Counted from the stretch's first letter, positions 9,284 to 22,031 are shown. The stretch: DNA of 35,826 bases from Saprolegnia diclina VS20 (GCF_000281045.1 NW_008246096.1:386338-422163), one strand, 5' to 3'. A program made the numbers and translations. The notes: generated by a model not told the origin, from the letters alone.

Positions 9284-12200
9284 TCAAAGGCCCTTTTCCG
9301 TGAGGAGGCGACGCTGGGCGCCCGAGCTCTTGAAAGCCTTGATCACGCGGATCTGCGTGCGGAGGCGGGCAAAGGTGCGCATCCAGAGCTCCTTGCCGCG
9401 CGCCGACGGCTCGTGGACCGTCTCGACTTCGTTGCACGAGGTAAAGAACTGCGGAAAGTGGTCGGCGTGCACACAGCGGAGCAAGAGGCCGACCGGGAGC
9501 GAGAGCGCGCCAATGCCAATGCAGATCGCCCACTGCGAGCCCGAGAGCGGCGCGCACTTGAGCGCGAGGCCGCCAAACTGGACCATGACCGCCTGCAGCG
9601 TGATCTGGAAGATCTGGATGCCAATGTAGAGCTGGTTCTGGAAGAAGCCGTCAAAGACGTTGAGCTCGTCGTGGATGCGGCGGGCGTTGATCTCGTTGAA
9701 GAGCTGGAGGAACACAAACGTGTTGAAGATCATCGTGTAGTGCTCGGTCGGGTTGTTGCCGTCGCGCTCGTCCTTGTAGCCCGCCTTGACGTTGATGAGC
9801 GACGGCACAAACGTGAGCAAGAGAATGACAATGAGCTGGAAGATGCCCTGGCCGACAATGTGCTTGAACATCTTGCGCGAGATCAGTGCCTTGGTGCGCG
9901 GGTACGGCTTGCGCTCGAGGAGCGCATCTGTCGGCGAGTCGGTCGCGAGCGCGAGCGACGCAAACGTGTCCATGATGAGGTTGACCCACAGCAGCTGGAT
10001 GGCCGAGAGCGGCGACTCTTCGAGCACGATGGCACCGACGATCGCGACTGTGATCGCGACCAAGTTGACGGTCAGCTGAAACTGGAGAAACTTTGCGATC
10101 GAGTCGTACACGTTGCGGCCCCACTTGACCGCGTTCACAATCGACTTGAAGTTGTCGTCCATCAAGATAATATCCGACGCGTCCTTGGCGACCGCCGTAC
10201 CGCAAATGCCCATCGCAAAACCAACGTCCGCCTTCTTGAGCGCCGGCGCATCGTTGGTGCCGTCGCCCGTCACCGCCACGACCTGCGGGCCGTGCGGGTA
10301 CAAGTTGGAGGCGATCAGACCCGACACGAGCGTGTACTTGTCCTTCGGGCTCGACCGTGCGAGCACGCGGAGCATGGGCCAAATCTTGTCAAACTCGCTC
10401 TGGATGATGTTGCCGTTCGAGTCCAAGACGCGACGACGAAACTCGGCGCCTTCCATGACGAGCGACCCGTCGTTGGGCGAGAGGATACCGCACTTGAGCG
10501 CGATCGACTTGGCGGTGGCCATGTTGTCGCCCGTCACCATGCGCACGACGATACCAGCCTTGTTGCACTGGCGGATCGCACCGGGCACTTCGTCGCGGAC
10601 CGGGTCTTCGATGCCGACAATGGCCACGCACGTGAGGTCGCGCTCGAGGTCTTCGTCGGCCCACGTCTTGATGACTTCCATCGACGCGTCAATGTCACGG
10701 TAGGCCAAGCAGAGCGTGCGGTAGGCCTGGTTCGCATACGTTTCGATCACGTTGCTGTGGATGTGGTTCTTCTGCGCCTCGTTGAGCGGCGACACCGACC
10801 CGTCGAGCTGCAGCTGCGACTGGCAGAGGTCCAAGACAATCTCGCTCGCACCCTTGGTGAAGACGCGGCACGTCGTCGCCGAGGTGCGGACGACCACCGT
10901 CATGCGCTTCTTCGTGCTGCTAAACGTGAGCATGTGACCGACATCGCCGGCCTTGCGCACGTCGGCGTAGACCACGCCCATGTCGGTGGCGAGCTGGAGG
11001 AGCGCACACTCGGTCTTGTTGCCCGTGTGCTCGGGCTTGCCACCGGCCTTGAGCGGCGGAAGGATCTCGGCCGTCGAGTTGAGGCAGATGCCATCGCAGA
11101 GGGCCGCCATGGCGACCGCCGACAAGGCGGCGCGGAGGTCGGCCGCCGACGAGAACTCCGTGTTGCCGACGTAGCTTTCGACGACCGTCATGCGGTTGGT
11201 CGTAAGCGTGCCCGTCTTGTCCGAGCAGATCGTGGTCGCTGAGCCCATCGTCTCGCACGCGTCGAGGTGGCGCACGAGGTTGTTGTCCAAGAGCATCTTC
11301 TTGACGGAAAAGGCGAGCGCAATCGTCACAGCGAGCGGGAGACCTTCGGGGATCGCGACGACAAGCACCGTGATACCGATGATAAAGTGGCCGAGGTACT
11401 CGGAAAAGTAGTCGCTCGACCACGGCTTGTCATCCACGCCAAACGTCTTGATGGAGAAGCGCATGACAAGGCCGACGAACACAATGATGGCCGCCGCGAG
11501 ACCGAGCTTGCCGATAAGCACCGTGAGGCGGTCGAGCTTGCCCTGGAGCGGCGAGACCGGTTCGTCCTCGTCACCATCGTCCTTAGACGTGCTGCTGCGG
11601 GACGTCTCGAGCTGGAGGTCGGGCACTTGGTTGTTGGGCGTCACGACCGCGACGTAGTTGTCCGCGACCTCAGCGTCCGGCGAGTTCTTTGGCTTGCCGC
11701 CCTTGCCCATGATGAGCTTGGAGATGATACCGGCCTGCGACGACTCGCCGACGCAGACGACGAGCATCTTGCCGACGCCTTCCATGACCTTCGTACCCGA
11801 GAGCAGGAACGGGGCGTCCTTGCGGGTCTTGCGGAGGAGAATCGACTCGCCCGTCATCGCACTCTCGTCGATCTTAAGCTCGTTCTCGTCAAAGACAAGG
11901 CCGTCCGCGGGCAAAATGTCACCGACGTCGACGCGGACAACGTCACCAACGACCAAGTTGAACTTGCTGACCTCGGCGGGCACGCCGTTGCGAATGACCT
12001 TGATCTTCTCGTCTTCCTTGACTGCGTTGAGCGCGCGGAACTGCTTCTCCTTTTGGTAGTCGTTGAGGGCCGTGACCAAGACGACAATGAAGACGGCAAA
12101 GAGGATCGAGACGCCTTCGATCCACGCCATGTTGGGCTCGTCGCTCTCGACCTTGGTGCTGTTGACCGAGGTCTTTGGGCCCGAGTCGTGCGGCGCGACG

Positions 12201-12547
12201 ATACCGAGGATGAGCGAGAAGACGCCCGCGACGCTCAAGATGATGATCGTCAAGTCCTATCAAATGAAATGAGTTCTTCCTGTCAAGAAATCAAGGGTGA
12301 GTACCTGGAACGCCTGCCACATGAGCTCAAAGATCGTGCTGGGCTTCTCGGGCTCAATGTAGTTCTTGCCGTACGTCGCTTCGCGCTGGGCGAGATCGGC
12401 CGCGTTGTCGTTGTCGAGGCCACCGTCGAGCGAGACACCGAGGGACGCGGCGACGCCTTCGACACCACCGAGGTGGGCAAGCGCGTCGGCCGCGCGCTCC
12501 TTGGGCGTCTCGACGAGGCGGATGAGGTCGCCAGTGAGCAGCTTCAT
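9284..12547 (-). CDS. Plasma-membrane-type Ca2+-ATPase (P2B), complete copy 2
   Basis: Exports Ca2+ across the plasma membrane (or a related compartment) driven by ATP. Two exons, 12547-12305 and 12256-9284, with a 48-nt intron, give 1,071 aa. The start ATG opens MKLLTGDLIRLVETP, a typical PMCA-like N-terminus. Visible: actuator motif TGES (about residue 216), an acidic linker (KDDGDEDEPVS), TM4 PEGL, phosphorylated Asp in DKTGTLT (about 427), KGASE, TGDGTNDAPALKKADVG, the M5-M10 region, and a C-terminal LRTQIRVIKAFKSS resembling the calmodulin-binding site of animal PMCAs. The C-terminal two-thirds is near-identical to the partial copy at 1-2091 in the opposite orientation. The stop lies five codons earlier than in copy 1 because the sequence diverges exactly there. 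Confidence 0.95.
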
Positions 12548-14575
12548 TGCGAAGTACCGAGTACCGAGACCGGAGCAAATTGTAGAATGATAGAAACTCT
12601 GTTTCTTCTATCTCGTCCAGATGGGCGATGCTGGACAGACTGGACCGGAGGATGTTGCAGTTTGCCGGCGTCGTCAAGGAGCTAGAGCCAGAGACTCGAA
12701 AGTTTTTAGCATCCATCATCTGACGAAGGTTAGAAGGACGTTTGTTGCACATGCTGGACGTGGGTACATGCATCCAGGTACCCATCTGTTGTCAGATTCA
12801 AGCGGGAGATTCGGTGGCTATGCACGCCGGCGTCATTCGTATGGCCAGAAAGACCGTGAACCTGCGGCGGTTCATGCCGGCGTCATACCCAAAGCCGGCT
12901 GTTGAACGCCTCTCGCCGACCGCTCGCACCACCACAGATCGCATGTGATAACGCGCCGGGAGGCCGCGCCAGAGGAAAGGAATATTTTCGTAATGCGCCG
13001 CGTACCACTTCGGCGATGGCAGGTACATCAGCTTGGACAGGTACTTGTGAGGAAGAGGCGCGTTGCTCTTGATGTGCACCGTCGACCTGGCACGTGGCAG
13101 CTTCATTAAAATCGCTCTGGCGGCCGTCGTAGAGAATGACCAGCAATGGCGCTTGTCCAAGCTGCCAGCGCATTTCCGTTGCACCGAGATGGGACGCATC
13201 GCACGCTGCATGTGACGTGGATCGGCAGCGACCGCGAGAGCTGCCACGGCGAAAAACTTGCGATGGCCACCAGGAGGACGTTCGATAAGCTGTTCCATGG
13301 AAAAGGTCAACATCACCAAGCGATAATGCACAGTGCATTGGCCCTTGACATGCCCCTGCATTTGCACAGTGTAGAGAAGAGGGAACGTCCGTGGAGTGTT
13401 TTCATCCACGACCCGGCGATGAAGCCGAGAGACTTGTAGGGTGGCCGATAGCGCATGGACCTGAAGTTTATGATAAAGGATTTGTGTGGTAGCTGATCCG
13501 AGCAGTTGCCATCACCACGCCGCAACAGCGACCTGGACGAGGACGTTCCGTAGTGGAGACAAAGGTGTTTAGCCCTACGTCATGGCTGGTCGTTCTCCAA
13601 TGGACAGGTCGTCAACTGGAGTCTCGATAGCTTCACACCTTTTCTCCTAGACGAGCGTCCGTTCCACAAGGCAAAAGCGTTCATTCGACAGAGTTTCGAA
13701 GAGCATTCCACTTGCACATCGCAGTCGCAACGACGTTGAAGTCTGGGCTTCAAGTAGCAAATGTCGAAGTTGCTCGGTGCTTGACCTCGTTGGGACGCGA
13801 CTTCGAACATGACCTGTTATGCTTTGCACTCAGGACGGCGCTGGAGCTCTCTCGTGACTCCTGGCTGCGACCAAACGCTTTCCCGTCGTTTGCTCCCCTA
13901 ACGTTAAATCGTCTGCAAACGACCTGCGATCGAGCGCTGTGGGAGCTCGTTGTGTGGAGGACTCCGCCGATCCCTCTCGCTTCGAATCCTTCTTCAACTG
14001 CCTACCACGTAGCAAGAACTGCTTGCCGAACGACGACACATCCCCGCGCTTCTCTCGGAAGCAAGCCAGGATCATAGGTCCGTGCCAGGATGCAGAGACC
14101 CAACGTCGCTGACCCTGCTGCTCATACCAAGGCCAGTGCTCCCCTGTTAGCTGCTAACGTTACACTGGTGCAGCGCGTGGTGTGCCCAAGCGCAAACTCG
14201 AGGCTTCTTCTGTCAAGTCCTGTCGAAGCACTCGACAAAAGTCTCTGCCTTCGTTGGATGCTCTCGATGCTTCCTTGTTGTAGCGCAGGGTATCTAGATC
14301 ACCTCGTACAATCAAGCACACACGGGCCAATCGATGCACAGGTCGCCAGCCCACGATGGCTTCATGAGTGCGCAGGACGATCCCCAACATCGTCCGTCAA
14401 CTCGGGCTCCTCCATGGCCGCTGGAGATGCAAGTGGCGTCCTTGGCGTCCGACTTGAGCGAACGCTCATGCCAAGATTGTCATGCAAATATGAGCGTGAC
14501 CTTAGAAAGCTGCTCTGTGAGGTTGGGCGTTAAGGGGCAAAATCATGATCGTGTAAAGGGTGCAGTGTGATCTAA
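12548..14575. other. 2-kb spacer, no supportable gene
   Basis: This separates the 5' end of pump copy 2 from the 3' end of Trm1. Several open frames of 60-200 codons exist on both strands (the longest at 12798-13409, minus), but they overlap each other antisense, lack recognisable domains and start with mixed codons. The composition is more even than in genes. It may hold decayed transposon sequence; I could not prove it. Confidence 0.5.
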
Positions 14576-16647
14576 TTATTGGTCGTCCAACTTGGGCTTC
14601 TTGCCTTCGGGCTCGCCTTCTGCTCCATGTATGAGCCCCATGTCGTCCATGAGCAATATATAAACGTACCGACAACGCGCGCCAACTCGGCGCCGGCAAG
14701 GCCACGCGCGCGGCTCTTGGGGCCCCAGTACGCTTCCGGGTTCTTGGGGAAACGAAGCGCCTTCTCCTTGCCCGCCGACGGACGCTTGCCCTAATCCATA
14801 CAAACAAAATCGTTCGCACCATATTTCGCTCACAACACGAGATACCGTAAAGACGGCTTCGTGCTTGGGTTCCTTGGCGAGGATCTGCGTGCCCGCATCC
14901 CTCTCCGACTCGTGCTTCTTGGAGATCGGGTGCTTCTTGACCCAGCAGCGCATGATATCCCAAATGATGTCGTTGGGCGCGTCCGTCTTGATGGCTTCCG
15001 GGACCTTGTGCGACTGCGACACCTTGTAGCCGGCGTTGAGAATGGCCGATTGCATTTGCTACATTGCATGAGCCTCCGACTCCGAGCCATTCTACGTACG
15101 TCCATGCGCAGCTGGCTGCAGTGCAGCGTCTTGCAAATGCCGTGGAGCGTGTAGTACAGCGGCGCGTCGACCACCTGAGAAACCACACTCAGCGTCGACT
15201 TGGATGCAGGCAAGTAAACCTCTTCCGAGACGGACGTGAGCAACCCGTGGAGACGGTCCTTGGTCGGGTACTTGGCGACACCCTCCTTGATGACGTTCTC
15301 ACGGACCTTGAGCACCATGTCGCGGTCGTGGAGCGGGTTGGACCAGATCGGACCTACAGGGTGCTGAGGATATGGCTGACGCATGATGGGGACGCACCCG
15401 ACATCTTGAACTTTTTGCCGCACTGGTCACAAAGCGCGCGCTCGGGCTCCTAGAAGCACGCCACGTTGGCTCTCCACCGCCGACAAGTCTCGACGTACGA
15501 CGAACGACGCGCTGTACGTCTTGCCGTTGAACTTGCCGAGCGGCTGCATGTGGAAGCTGTCGCAGCCCGTACACTAGCCACATTGGATGAGCAGCCTGGG
15601 GGGTAGGTATAGGGTATGGAAAATGAGCGTACTTGGTAGACGTACGACTGCTTGGTCATGGACGCCTTGACGTTCACGGGCGACTTGTAGACGCGGACAA
15701 AGACGCGGACGTAGAAGTCGATGCTGCACGAGACGACCGGCACAATGTGCTTTTGGTACCGGATGGCCGCCGACTCGATCGAGTGCAAGACTAGCACGAG
15801 GTTGGTTAGGATAGATAGAGATAGGGATGTAGTACCCATGCGCAGCGCGTTCTCGTGGAGGTAGTTGGACTTGTACGGGACGCTGCCGTAGCGATGGAAG
15901 CACACGTCCGGGTCCTTCCCAGAGAGCACGGGCATGTCGGTGCACGTGACGCAGAGAAGACCGCCGTTGGCAATCGCCTGCACGGCGCCGTCGAGGAAGA
16001 TGGACGCCGACCCGTACGGATCGAGGTCGATCACGTCAAAGTTGTCGGCTTCCTTGCGGTGGCGGTACATGACGGACGTCGCATCGTCTTCGTTCGGGAT
16101 GAGCTTGTCGGTCGTCAAGCCGTTAAACTACCACGACATCACTGAGGACCAACGTTGCCAAGCAAACGCGTACCTCGATGTTGCGCTTGATCGAGATGAC
16201 AGCCGCCGGGTCGAGGTCGTTGACAAGGATCGACTTGACGCCAGCAATCTCTTGCCAGTAGCGAATCGAGCGCAGACCACTGGCCGAGAGCGCTTCAAAG
16301 ATCTTGAGGCCGCTCGTCTCGGCGTTCGCGAGCACATGCGCCTTGACCTCGTCGTCACTCGGGACCTCCTCGTTCTTTTCACGCTTGCGCTGCTTGAGGA
16401 TCGCCTCGCGGGCGCGCTCGTGCGCAAACTGGTTGATGACCGCGATCGAGAGGTCGCGGTTGAGCACTTGCACCTTGTTGTAGAAGACCTGGTTACCCTT
16501 GGGGAAAATGATCTTGGCGCGGCCTTCCTTGATGATCTCGCCGTCGGCCATGGGCGTCGTCTTGGGCGTAGCGTCAGTGCTCATGCTGCGGCGGCAGGTC
16601 GTCCGGGAGAGCGGGCGATGGCGTGGGAAAAGCCGATGTAACATCAT
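14576..16647 (-). CDS. TRM1: tRNA (guanine26-N2)-dimethyltransferase Trm1
   Basis: Uses S-adenosylmethionine to make N2,N2-dimethylguanosine at position 26 of tRNAs. Nine exons: 16647-16174, 16127-15836, 15790-15633, 15573-15499, 15449-15398, 15353-15100, 15058-14846, 14790-14670, 14619-14576; 560 aa from the first ATG, 539 aa from the ATG at 16584. Family landmarks: the IFPKGNQVFYN start, SAM-binding GLKIFEALSASGLRS, catalytic-region DLDPYGSASIFLDGAV, RMVLHSIESAAIRYQ, a CTGC...CDQCG zinc-binding region, GPIWSNPLHD and LNAGYKVSQSHKVPEAIKTD. The C-terminus is Lys-rich (EGKKPKLDDQ), suited to nuclear import. Between the two ATGs lie 21 residues, Arg-rich and free of acidic residues (MMLHRLFPRHRPLSR...), typical of a mitochondrial leader. 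The last small intron (14669-14620) is inferred from its GTACGT donor and the better tail it yields. Confidence 0.93.
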
Positions 16648-17239
16648 GGACACTTGAATGGTGCTCCCAAAAACGTGCCAATTTTGACCAGTAAAATGCG
16701 AGCTCACCTCGGGCGGCTTGCTCTTCTGCCCGCCCGCTCATTGGCCCGTTGTGGCACGCTATTTGCGGCAGAGGTCGGCTTATATTCGGCATCATCATGG
16801 TGCCGAGTGGCAGACATGGTACGACAGTCTGGAGCTGCAACAAGGGATACAACGGGGGCTCCGGAAGTACTGTTCTACATGGACTCAACGTACGCAGTCG
16901 TCGCCGCCTGGAGCCTACCACCCAGCGTCGGACCATACATTTTCATCCTCTTTTTTCATTTCCCATTAAAGTAAAATGCTAAGGAGAGCCTTCCTGCAGG
17001 CGTCGAGCGTTGAAATGTCCACCATGGCACGTATGCTGGCTGCACTATGCTGTACGGCGCGACAATGTGCTCGCTGAACAGGACGCGAGACCGTCAGAGC
17101 AAGCTGGTCTTACACGTGGCACATGCCGAATCGTAGCGCTCGTATTGGTTTTCAGTCATTTTAATAAAATCCGATCTTCGTGTGAGGGCTCGTATCCGGA
17201 TACGCGATTGCGGCAAGAAGGTTCCTTGCTGCGAAGATA
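16648..17239. other. Divergent intergenic region (Trm1 / USP)
   Basis: This is the shared 5' flank of two divergently transcribed genes, so it should hold both promoters. I see no clear core promoter motif beyond AT-rich patches (around 16940-16980 and 17155-17170) and no coding frame with a recognisable product. Confidence 0.45.
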
Positions 17240-20200
17240 ATGGGAGCAGCCTCGAGCATCGACGATGGGGCGCCGGACCTCGAGCCGTACGACCGCCTGC
17301 GCGAAGGCTTCCGCCGCTTGCTGCCGCCGGGCGCGCCGCGAGGCCATGGCATCGACCGCGCGACCTTCCGCTACATGGTGCTTGCGTCCTTCCCTCGCTT
17401 CCCGCGGACGCTGGCCGAGCGCATCTTTGACGTGCTCAACGTCGAGCACTCGGGGCTGCTGCAGCTAAGCGAGCTCCTTGCCGGTCTCGAGCTTTCGCGT
17501 GACGTTCCATCCTCCGACGCCAAGCTGCAGCAGGCGTACCGCGAGAAGCAGTGCAAGCTTCTCTTTGCCATCTACGACTACAACGACACGGGCTTGCTCC
17601 AGCGCGACGTCCTCGAGCGTTTTGTCATTGTCATCTATGGCGCAGCGAAGCTGCCGCTTGTCGCACCCGCGCTCGACGTGCTCTTTGACAAGGCTACGCT
17701 CTCGCAGGTAGACACGACTGCTTTGTCTCCTCTAAGCATCCGTCGCCTCGCTCTAGGCGCCATTCCTGACGTACGCCGAGTTCCACCGCCACTTTGAGAC
17801 GCGCAATGCATCTTTGGAGTTTCTCTTTCGCTGGCTGGCGACCGTCGCCATGCACGTCGGTCGCGGCCCGGACCCCGGTATCGGCGCACTGCAGACGGCG
17901 TACAGCGTCGTTGCGATCCGCGACCGCATCCGCGCCGACACGCTCTTGACGATTGAAGAGATTTGCAACCTTGAAAAGTGGTTTCAGCGCGCCCTCACGA
18001 GCGGCCAGCGGCTCGCGACCGACGCGTTCGTCCAAAGTACCTTTGCCGCGTCAACGTCGCCACGCTTTGCAGAGGCCCTCGCACGCTTCATCGGCCCGCG
18101 CCTCGACTTTCACCAGTTTTGCCTCCTCGTGTCGACCTTTGCGCGGAGCTCCACCGACGACGCGCTGCGCTACCTCTTTCGCATCGTCGCGGACCCGCGA
18201 TTGACGCATGCCACGCTCGTCGAGCTCGTTGAACACCCAATGCATGACAACGCCACCTCGTCCCATGTAAGCATCCTCTTCTCTCGACGCACGCCATGCT
18301 GACGCTCTCTCTAGAGTGCAGACGACAACGTCCGGGCGGATAGCGACGACGCTGATGGGTACACGCTCGAAGCGTTTGTCGAACTGGCAACTTCGTCGTC
18401 GTCGCGCTCGTTGGTGGAGCCGCTTTTGCATGCACTGGCCATCGCCGTCTCGTCCCAGTTCAACTACAGCGTCAAGCCGCAGACGCCAGCGATCGAGCGC
18501 TGCATCGTGCGTGCCCGCTGGCTCGACTACACCATCCCTCAGCGCTTGCATGTCCGTCTACTCTCGTTCTGCAACCAGATCCTTCACGTACGAGGTAGAT
18601 CTGGCACCTCGTTGACACGGCGTGGTGGTGCGCGTGGTGCAAGTACTCGGGCTTCCACGTGCTCGAAGGCACCCGCGGCGGGTCGCTGCCGTTTCCAGCC
18701 CTGCCCGCCAGCGTCGTGCAAACCACTGGCCTCGACGTGTGTGACGACGACGCGTCGACGACCGAGCGGCCGCCGCGCCTCAACAATTGGGCGCTGCAGC
18801 TGCGTGCCGGCAGCCGTCGGCTCCAGCCCAACATGGTGCTCGGCCAGCATTTTCACGTGTGTCTTGTCGCTTCCACGGCTGTCATTTCAAATGTGTTTGT
18901 AGCTGTTGCCCGAGCCCGTGTACACGGCGTTGGTGGCGTGGTTTGGCGGCGGCCCGCCCTTTGCGCGGTCCTATGTCGTCGGCGACGACGGGCACTTGAC
19001 GTTGGAGCTCTTCCCGCTTGTGCTGCGGGTCGCCAAGACCACGTACCGCGGCGACATCACGTTGTCGGGCGAGGAGATCCTCGTCGGCGCGCACTCGACG
19101 ACGGCGTCCATGCTTTACGACTGCTGCCACGCGCTCGTCGTTTTGCGCGATGCAGTATCCAAATCCCGTCTCTGGGCATTCCGCCAAGACCAACCGTTGG
19201 CCAAGGTGTGTTTGGCCAAGTCGGAACGCAACTGCATGCTGCACTAGGTGCTACTGCCACCCAATGCACTGCCCTACGCCCAGCTCAGCCAAGAATGGGT
19301 CTTGCTCGTTGAAGTGCAAGACAGCGACGGGTCCTGGCCGCTCTCCCAGGTAGAACCTTGGTCGATCGTGCTGGCACGGACAGGGATATGTGACTAGCCG
19401 GAAGGAAGTCTGGACGAGACAGCACCCGAGAGTCACCCGCCGTCTTCGGACGCGCCAAAATCTTACTCGAACGGGCTCGTCGGACTCGACAACCTCGGAA
19501 ACACGTGCTACATGAGCAGTGCGATCCAGTGCTTGAGCCACTCACGCCTGCTCAGCGATTACTTTCGTACCGGGCTATACCGGCACGACATCAACACGCG
19601 CAACCCGCTGGGCATGCAGGTATGTCTGTATCCTGCTGATGTTTCATGTCCAACCACGTGTTTGCTTGGGCGGTAGGGGCGCCTTGCGGCCGCGTTTGGC
19701 CAGCTCGTGCTGCAGCTCTGGACAACGTCCAAGAAGCACTTGTCACCATCGCCGTTCAAGGCGGTGCTCGCCAAGTACAATAGCCACTTTGACAACGACG
19801 ACCAGCACGACGCCCAAGAACTCCTTGCGTTTCTTCTGAGTGGTCTCAGCGAAGATCTCAACCGCGTAGTCGAGCCGCCGCCAAGCACGCCGATCGCCGA
19901 CAGCCATGGCCGGCGCGACGCGGACGTGGCCGACGAGTGGTGGCAGACGTTTCTCCAGCGCGAAGTGTCGGTCATTGTCGCACTCTTTATGGGCCAGTAC
20001 AAGTCGCTGCTCACGTGTTCGCGCTGCCATTTTGCGTCGGCGTCGTTCGAGCCATTCACCTTTCTCCAAGTACGTTTCCCAATGCCCATGGTAGAAGCGT
20101 GCTCACGGCGCGTAGCTGCCGCTGCCCGAGAGCACGCTGCGGCACCTCGTCTTGACGATCGTGTTTCGCTGCGACCGACCGCCGCTGCGCGTCACAGTGC

Positions 20201-21942
20201 CGATCCAGCGCAGTGGCACCATCGCCGACGTCAAGCAGGCCGTGCTCGCGCTCGATGTCGTTGAGACGGCCCACCTCATTGCCGCGTGCCTCCAAGGTCG
20301 GGACGGCGTGGTGCACACGGTCTTTGCCGCGGGCCATAGCGTGTCGCATATTCGTGACGACGAGCCCCTCATCGTGTACGAAGTTGACGATGTCACCGCC
20401 CTGCAGCAGCAAGCGACGTGCGACCCGACCGCGCCGCTTCGCGTCGGCGACGCGGTTGGCGTCCCGAGCGACCGTGGCGGCACGCCGTCGCACGCGCGCA
20501 TCACTCACTGCAACGCCAACGGCACTTACGATATTGCGTACTGGACGGGCAAGCGCGACAGTGGGTAGGCTCTCCTTACCTGCATGTGTCCGGCCTCTCG
20601 ACGCGGCTCGTGTGTAGCTTGTCGCGCACACGCGTCTTGCAGTACGCGGGCAAGAGCGTGCACGTGTACTTGGTGCATCGCCGCATGGAGCACTCGAACG
20701 TCTTCTTGACCGACCCGTGTGTGTTGCGGCTGTTTGGGACGCCGCTCGTGCTGCCGTTTGTACCAAGCGCCACGACAGGTTATGCCTTGTACGTGGCAGT
20801 CTGGCAGCGTCTGCGTCGTATCTTTCATTGGACCGAGCTGCCGGTGCCGCTCAAGACCGCTCGCGCACCAAGTGCGCGCAGCAACGTGGCGACCGTTGCC
20901 CTCGGTCGCGGCCTGGGTACGCACGACTTGTATGCTCCATATTGAGCTCATACGAAGGCTGTGTAGAGGACACGGGGTTTGGGTTTTGTCTCCGGATGGT
21001 GACGACCGACGGGCTAGCGTGTTCGCGCTGCGACTGGCTCGACGGCTGCCGCGGCTGCTTGGTGCCCAGCGACGACGTCGCCTTCGTCCAAATGTGCGGT
21101 CGCGAGACGCTTGCGATCGACTGGGACATGGCGACCATGACAGAAGTCTACGACGGCGGCGAAGCCAGCAAAGTGGTGGTGGGCTCGGACAGATGGTTGT
21201 GCGTGCATGTAGATGCGGCGTAGGTGCACCCGAGCTACCACACGTACAAGGCGGTGGTCGACGCGCCCTTGAGCTTGGCGTCGTGCCTGCTCGAGTTTAC
21301 GGCCTGCGAACCCATGGACGAGGTGCGACCGCTCAGGTTCTTGGCGTATAAGATATCACAGACGAGCGTGGACAGGCGTTTTGCGGCCGCTGCAAGGCGC
21401 TGTCGCCGTCGACGAAGAAGATGGATCTCTGGCGCCTCCCGCCATTGCTCGTGATCCAGCTCAAACGCTTCCAGTACACGTCGTCGTCCAAGAAGAAGCT
21501 GCGGCAGCTCGTCCACTTCCCACTACGTGGCTTGGACTTGGCGGATTTTCTCGTCAAGAAGACGCTGACACCAGGGCTCGAACACTGGCAATTCCTCGGT
21601 GGCAAGCTCGCGACGCAACACGAGGCGCGTCCCAACAGCGTCTACGACCTGTACGCGGTCATCAACCACATGGGAGCCCTTGGCGCCGGCCACTACGTCG
21701 CCAACGTGCGAAGCGAGAGCGATCAAAAGTGGCGGTGCTTCAACGACCACCTCTGCCGCGACATTGACGAGCGCGACGTGGTCTCGTCATCGGCCTACAT
21801 TTTGTTCTACGCACGCCGCGACATGCAGTCGCTGCCCGTGCGCCAAGTGTTTCCGCCCAACATGAGTGCCAGCCCGCTCTCGGACGATGAGCTCTCAGCG
21901 ATGCTCTCGGACCGGGACGGCTCGCGCTGTACGATTAGCTAG
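17240..21942 (+). CDS. USP32: USP32-like ubiquitin-specific protease (EF-hand, DUSP, USP)
   Basis: A cysteine protease that removes ubiquitin. Thirteen exons: 17240-17707, 17757-18266, 18315-18551, 18599-18856, 18903-19205, 19248-19349, 19398-19619, 19677-20069, 20116-20564, 20618-20916, 20967-21178, 21224-21322, 21376-21942; 1,372 aa. The exon 11 donor could be 3 or 6 nt earlier. Order: MGAASS start (candidate N-myristoylation), degenerate EF-hands (near 68-80 and D113), a DUSP domain (about 385-500, IWHLVDTAWW), then the USP fold with Cys663 in GNTCYMSS, His1290 in GAGHYVANV and the FND motif, with CxxC zinc-type pairs (CSRC, CGRC). A long insert interrupts the USP fold. The last four residues, CTIS, form a CaaX-type box. 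This domain order, the MGA start and the C-terminal CaaX match animal USP32, which acts on endosomal/Golgi membranes. Confidence 0.88.
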
Positions 21943-22031
21943 CTTTTATAAAGTTATGGAAGAACTTGCAGGTGCTGGATGTGGTCAAGACGTGCCATGA
22001 CGCAAAAAGGTAGGAAGGACAGGCAAGAGGG

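Noticed and set aside
9413-12685. Two long plus-strand frames opposite pump copy 2
   Set aside because: Antisense shadows of the well-supported ATPase, with no recognisable domain; one runs on over the intron and upstream region without a coding signature.
12798-13409. 203-codon minus-strand frame in the 2-kb spacer
   Set aside because: No recognisable domain, overlaps other frames antisense, and amino-acid use does not look like the real genes. Possibly a decayed element.
13580-14390. Possible Copia-like RNase H or reverse-transcriptase fragments on the minus strand
   Set aside because: Phrases such as RSSTEQLRHLLLEAQ are suggestive, but no motif series in order and no frame continuity support a retroelement.
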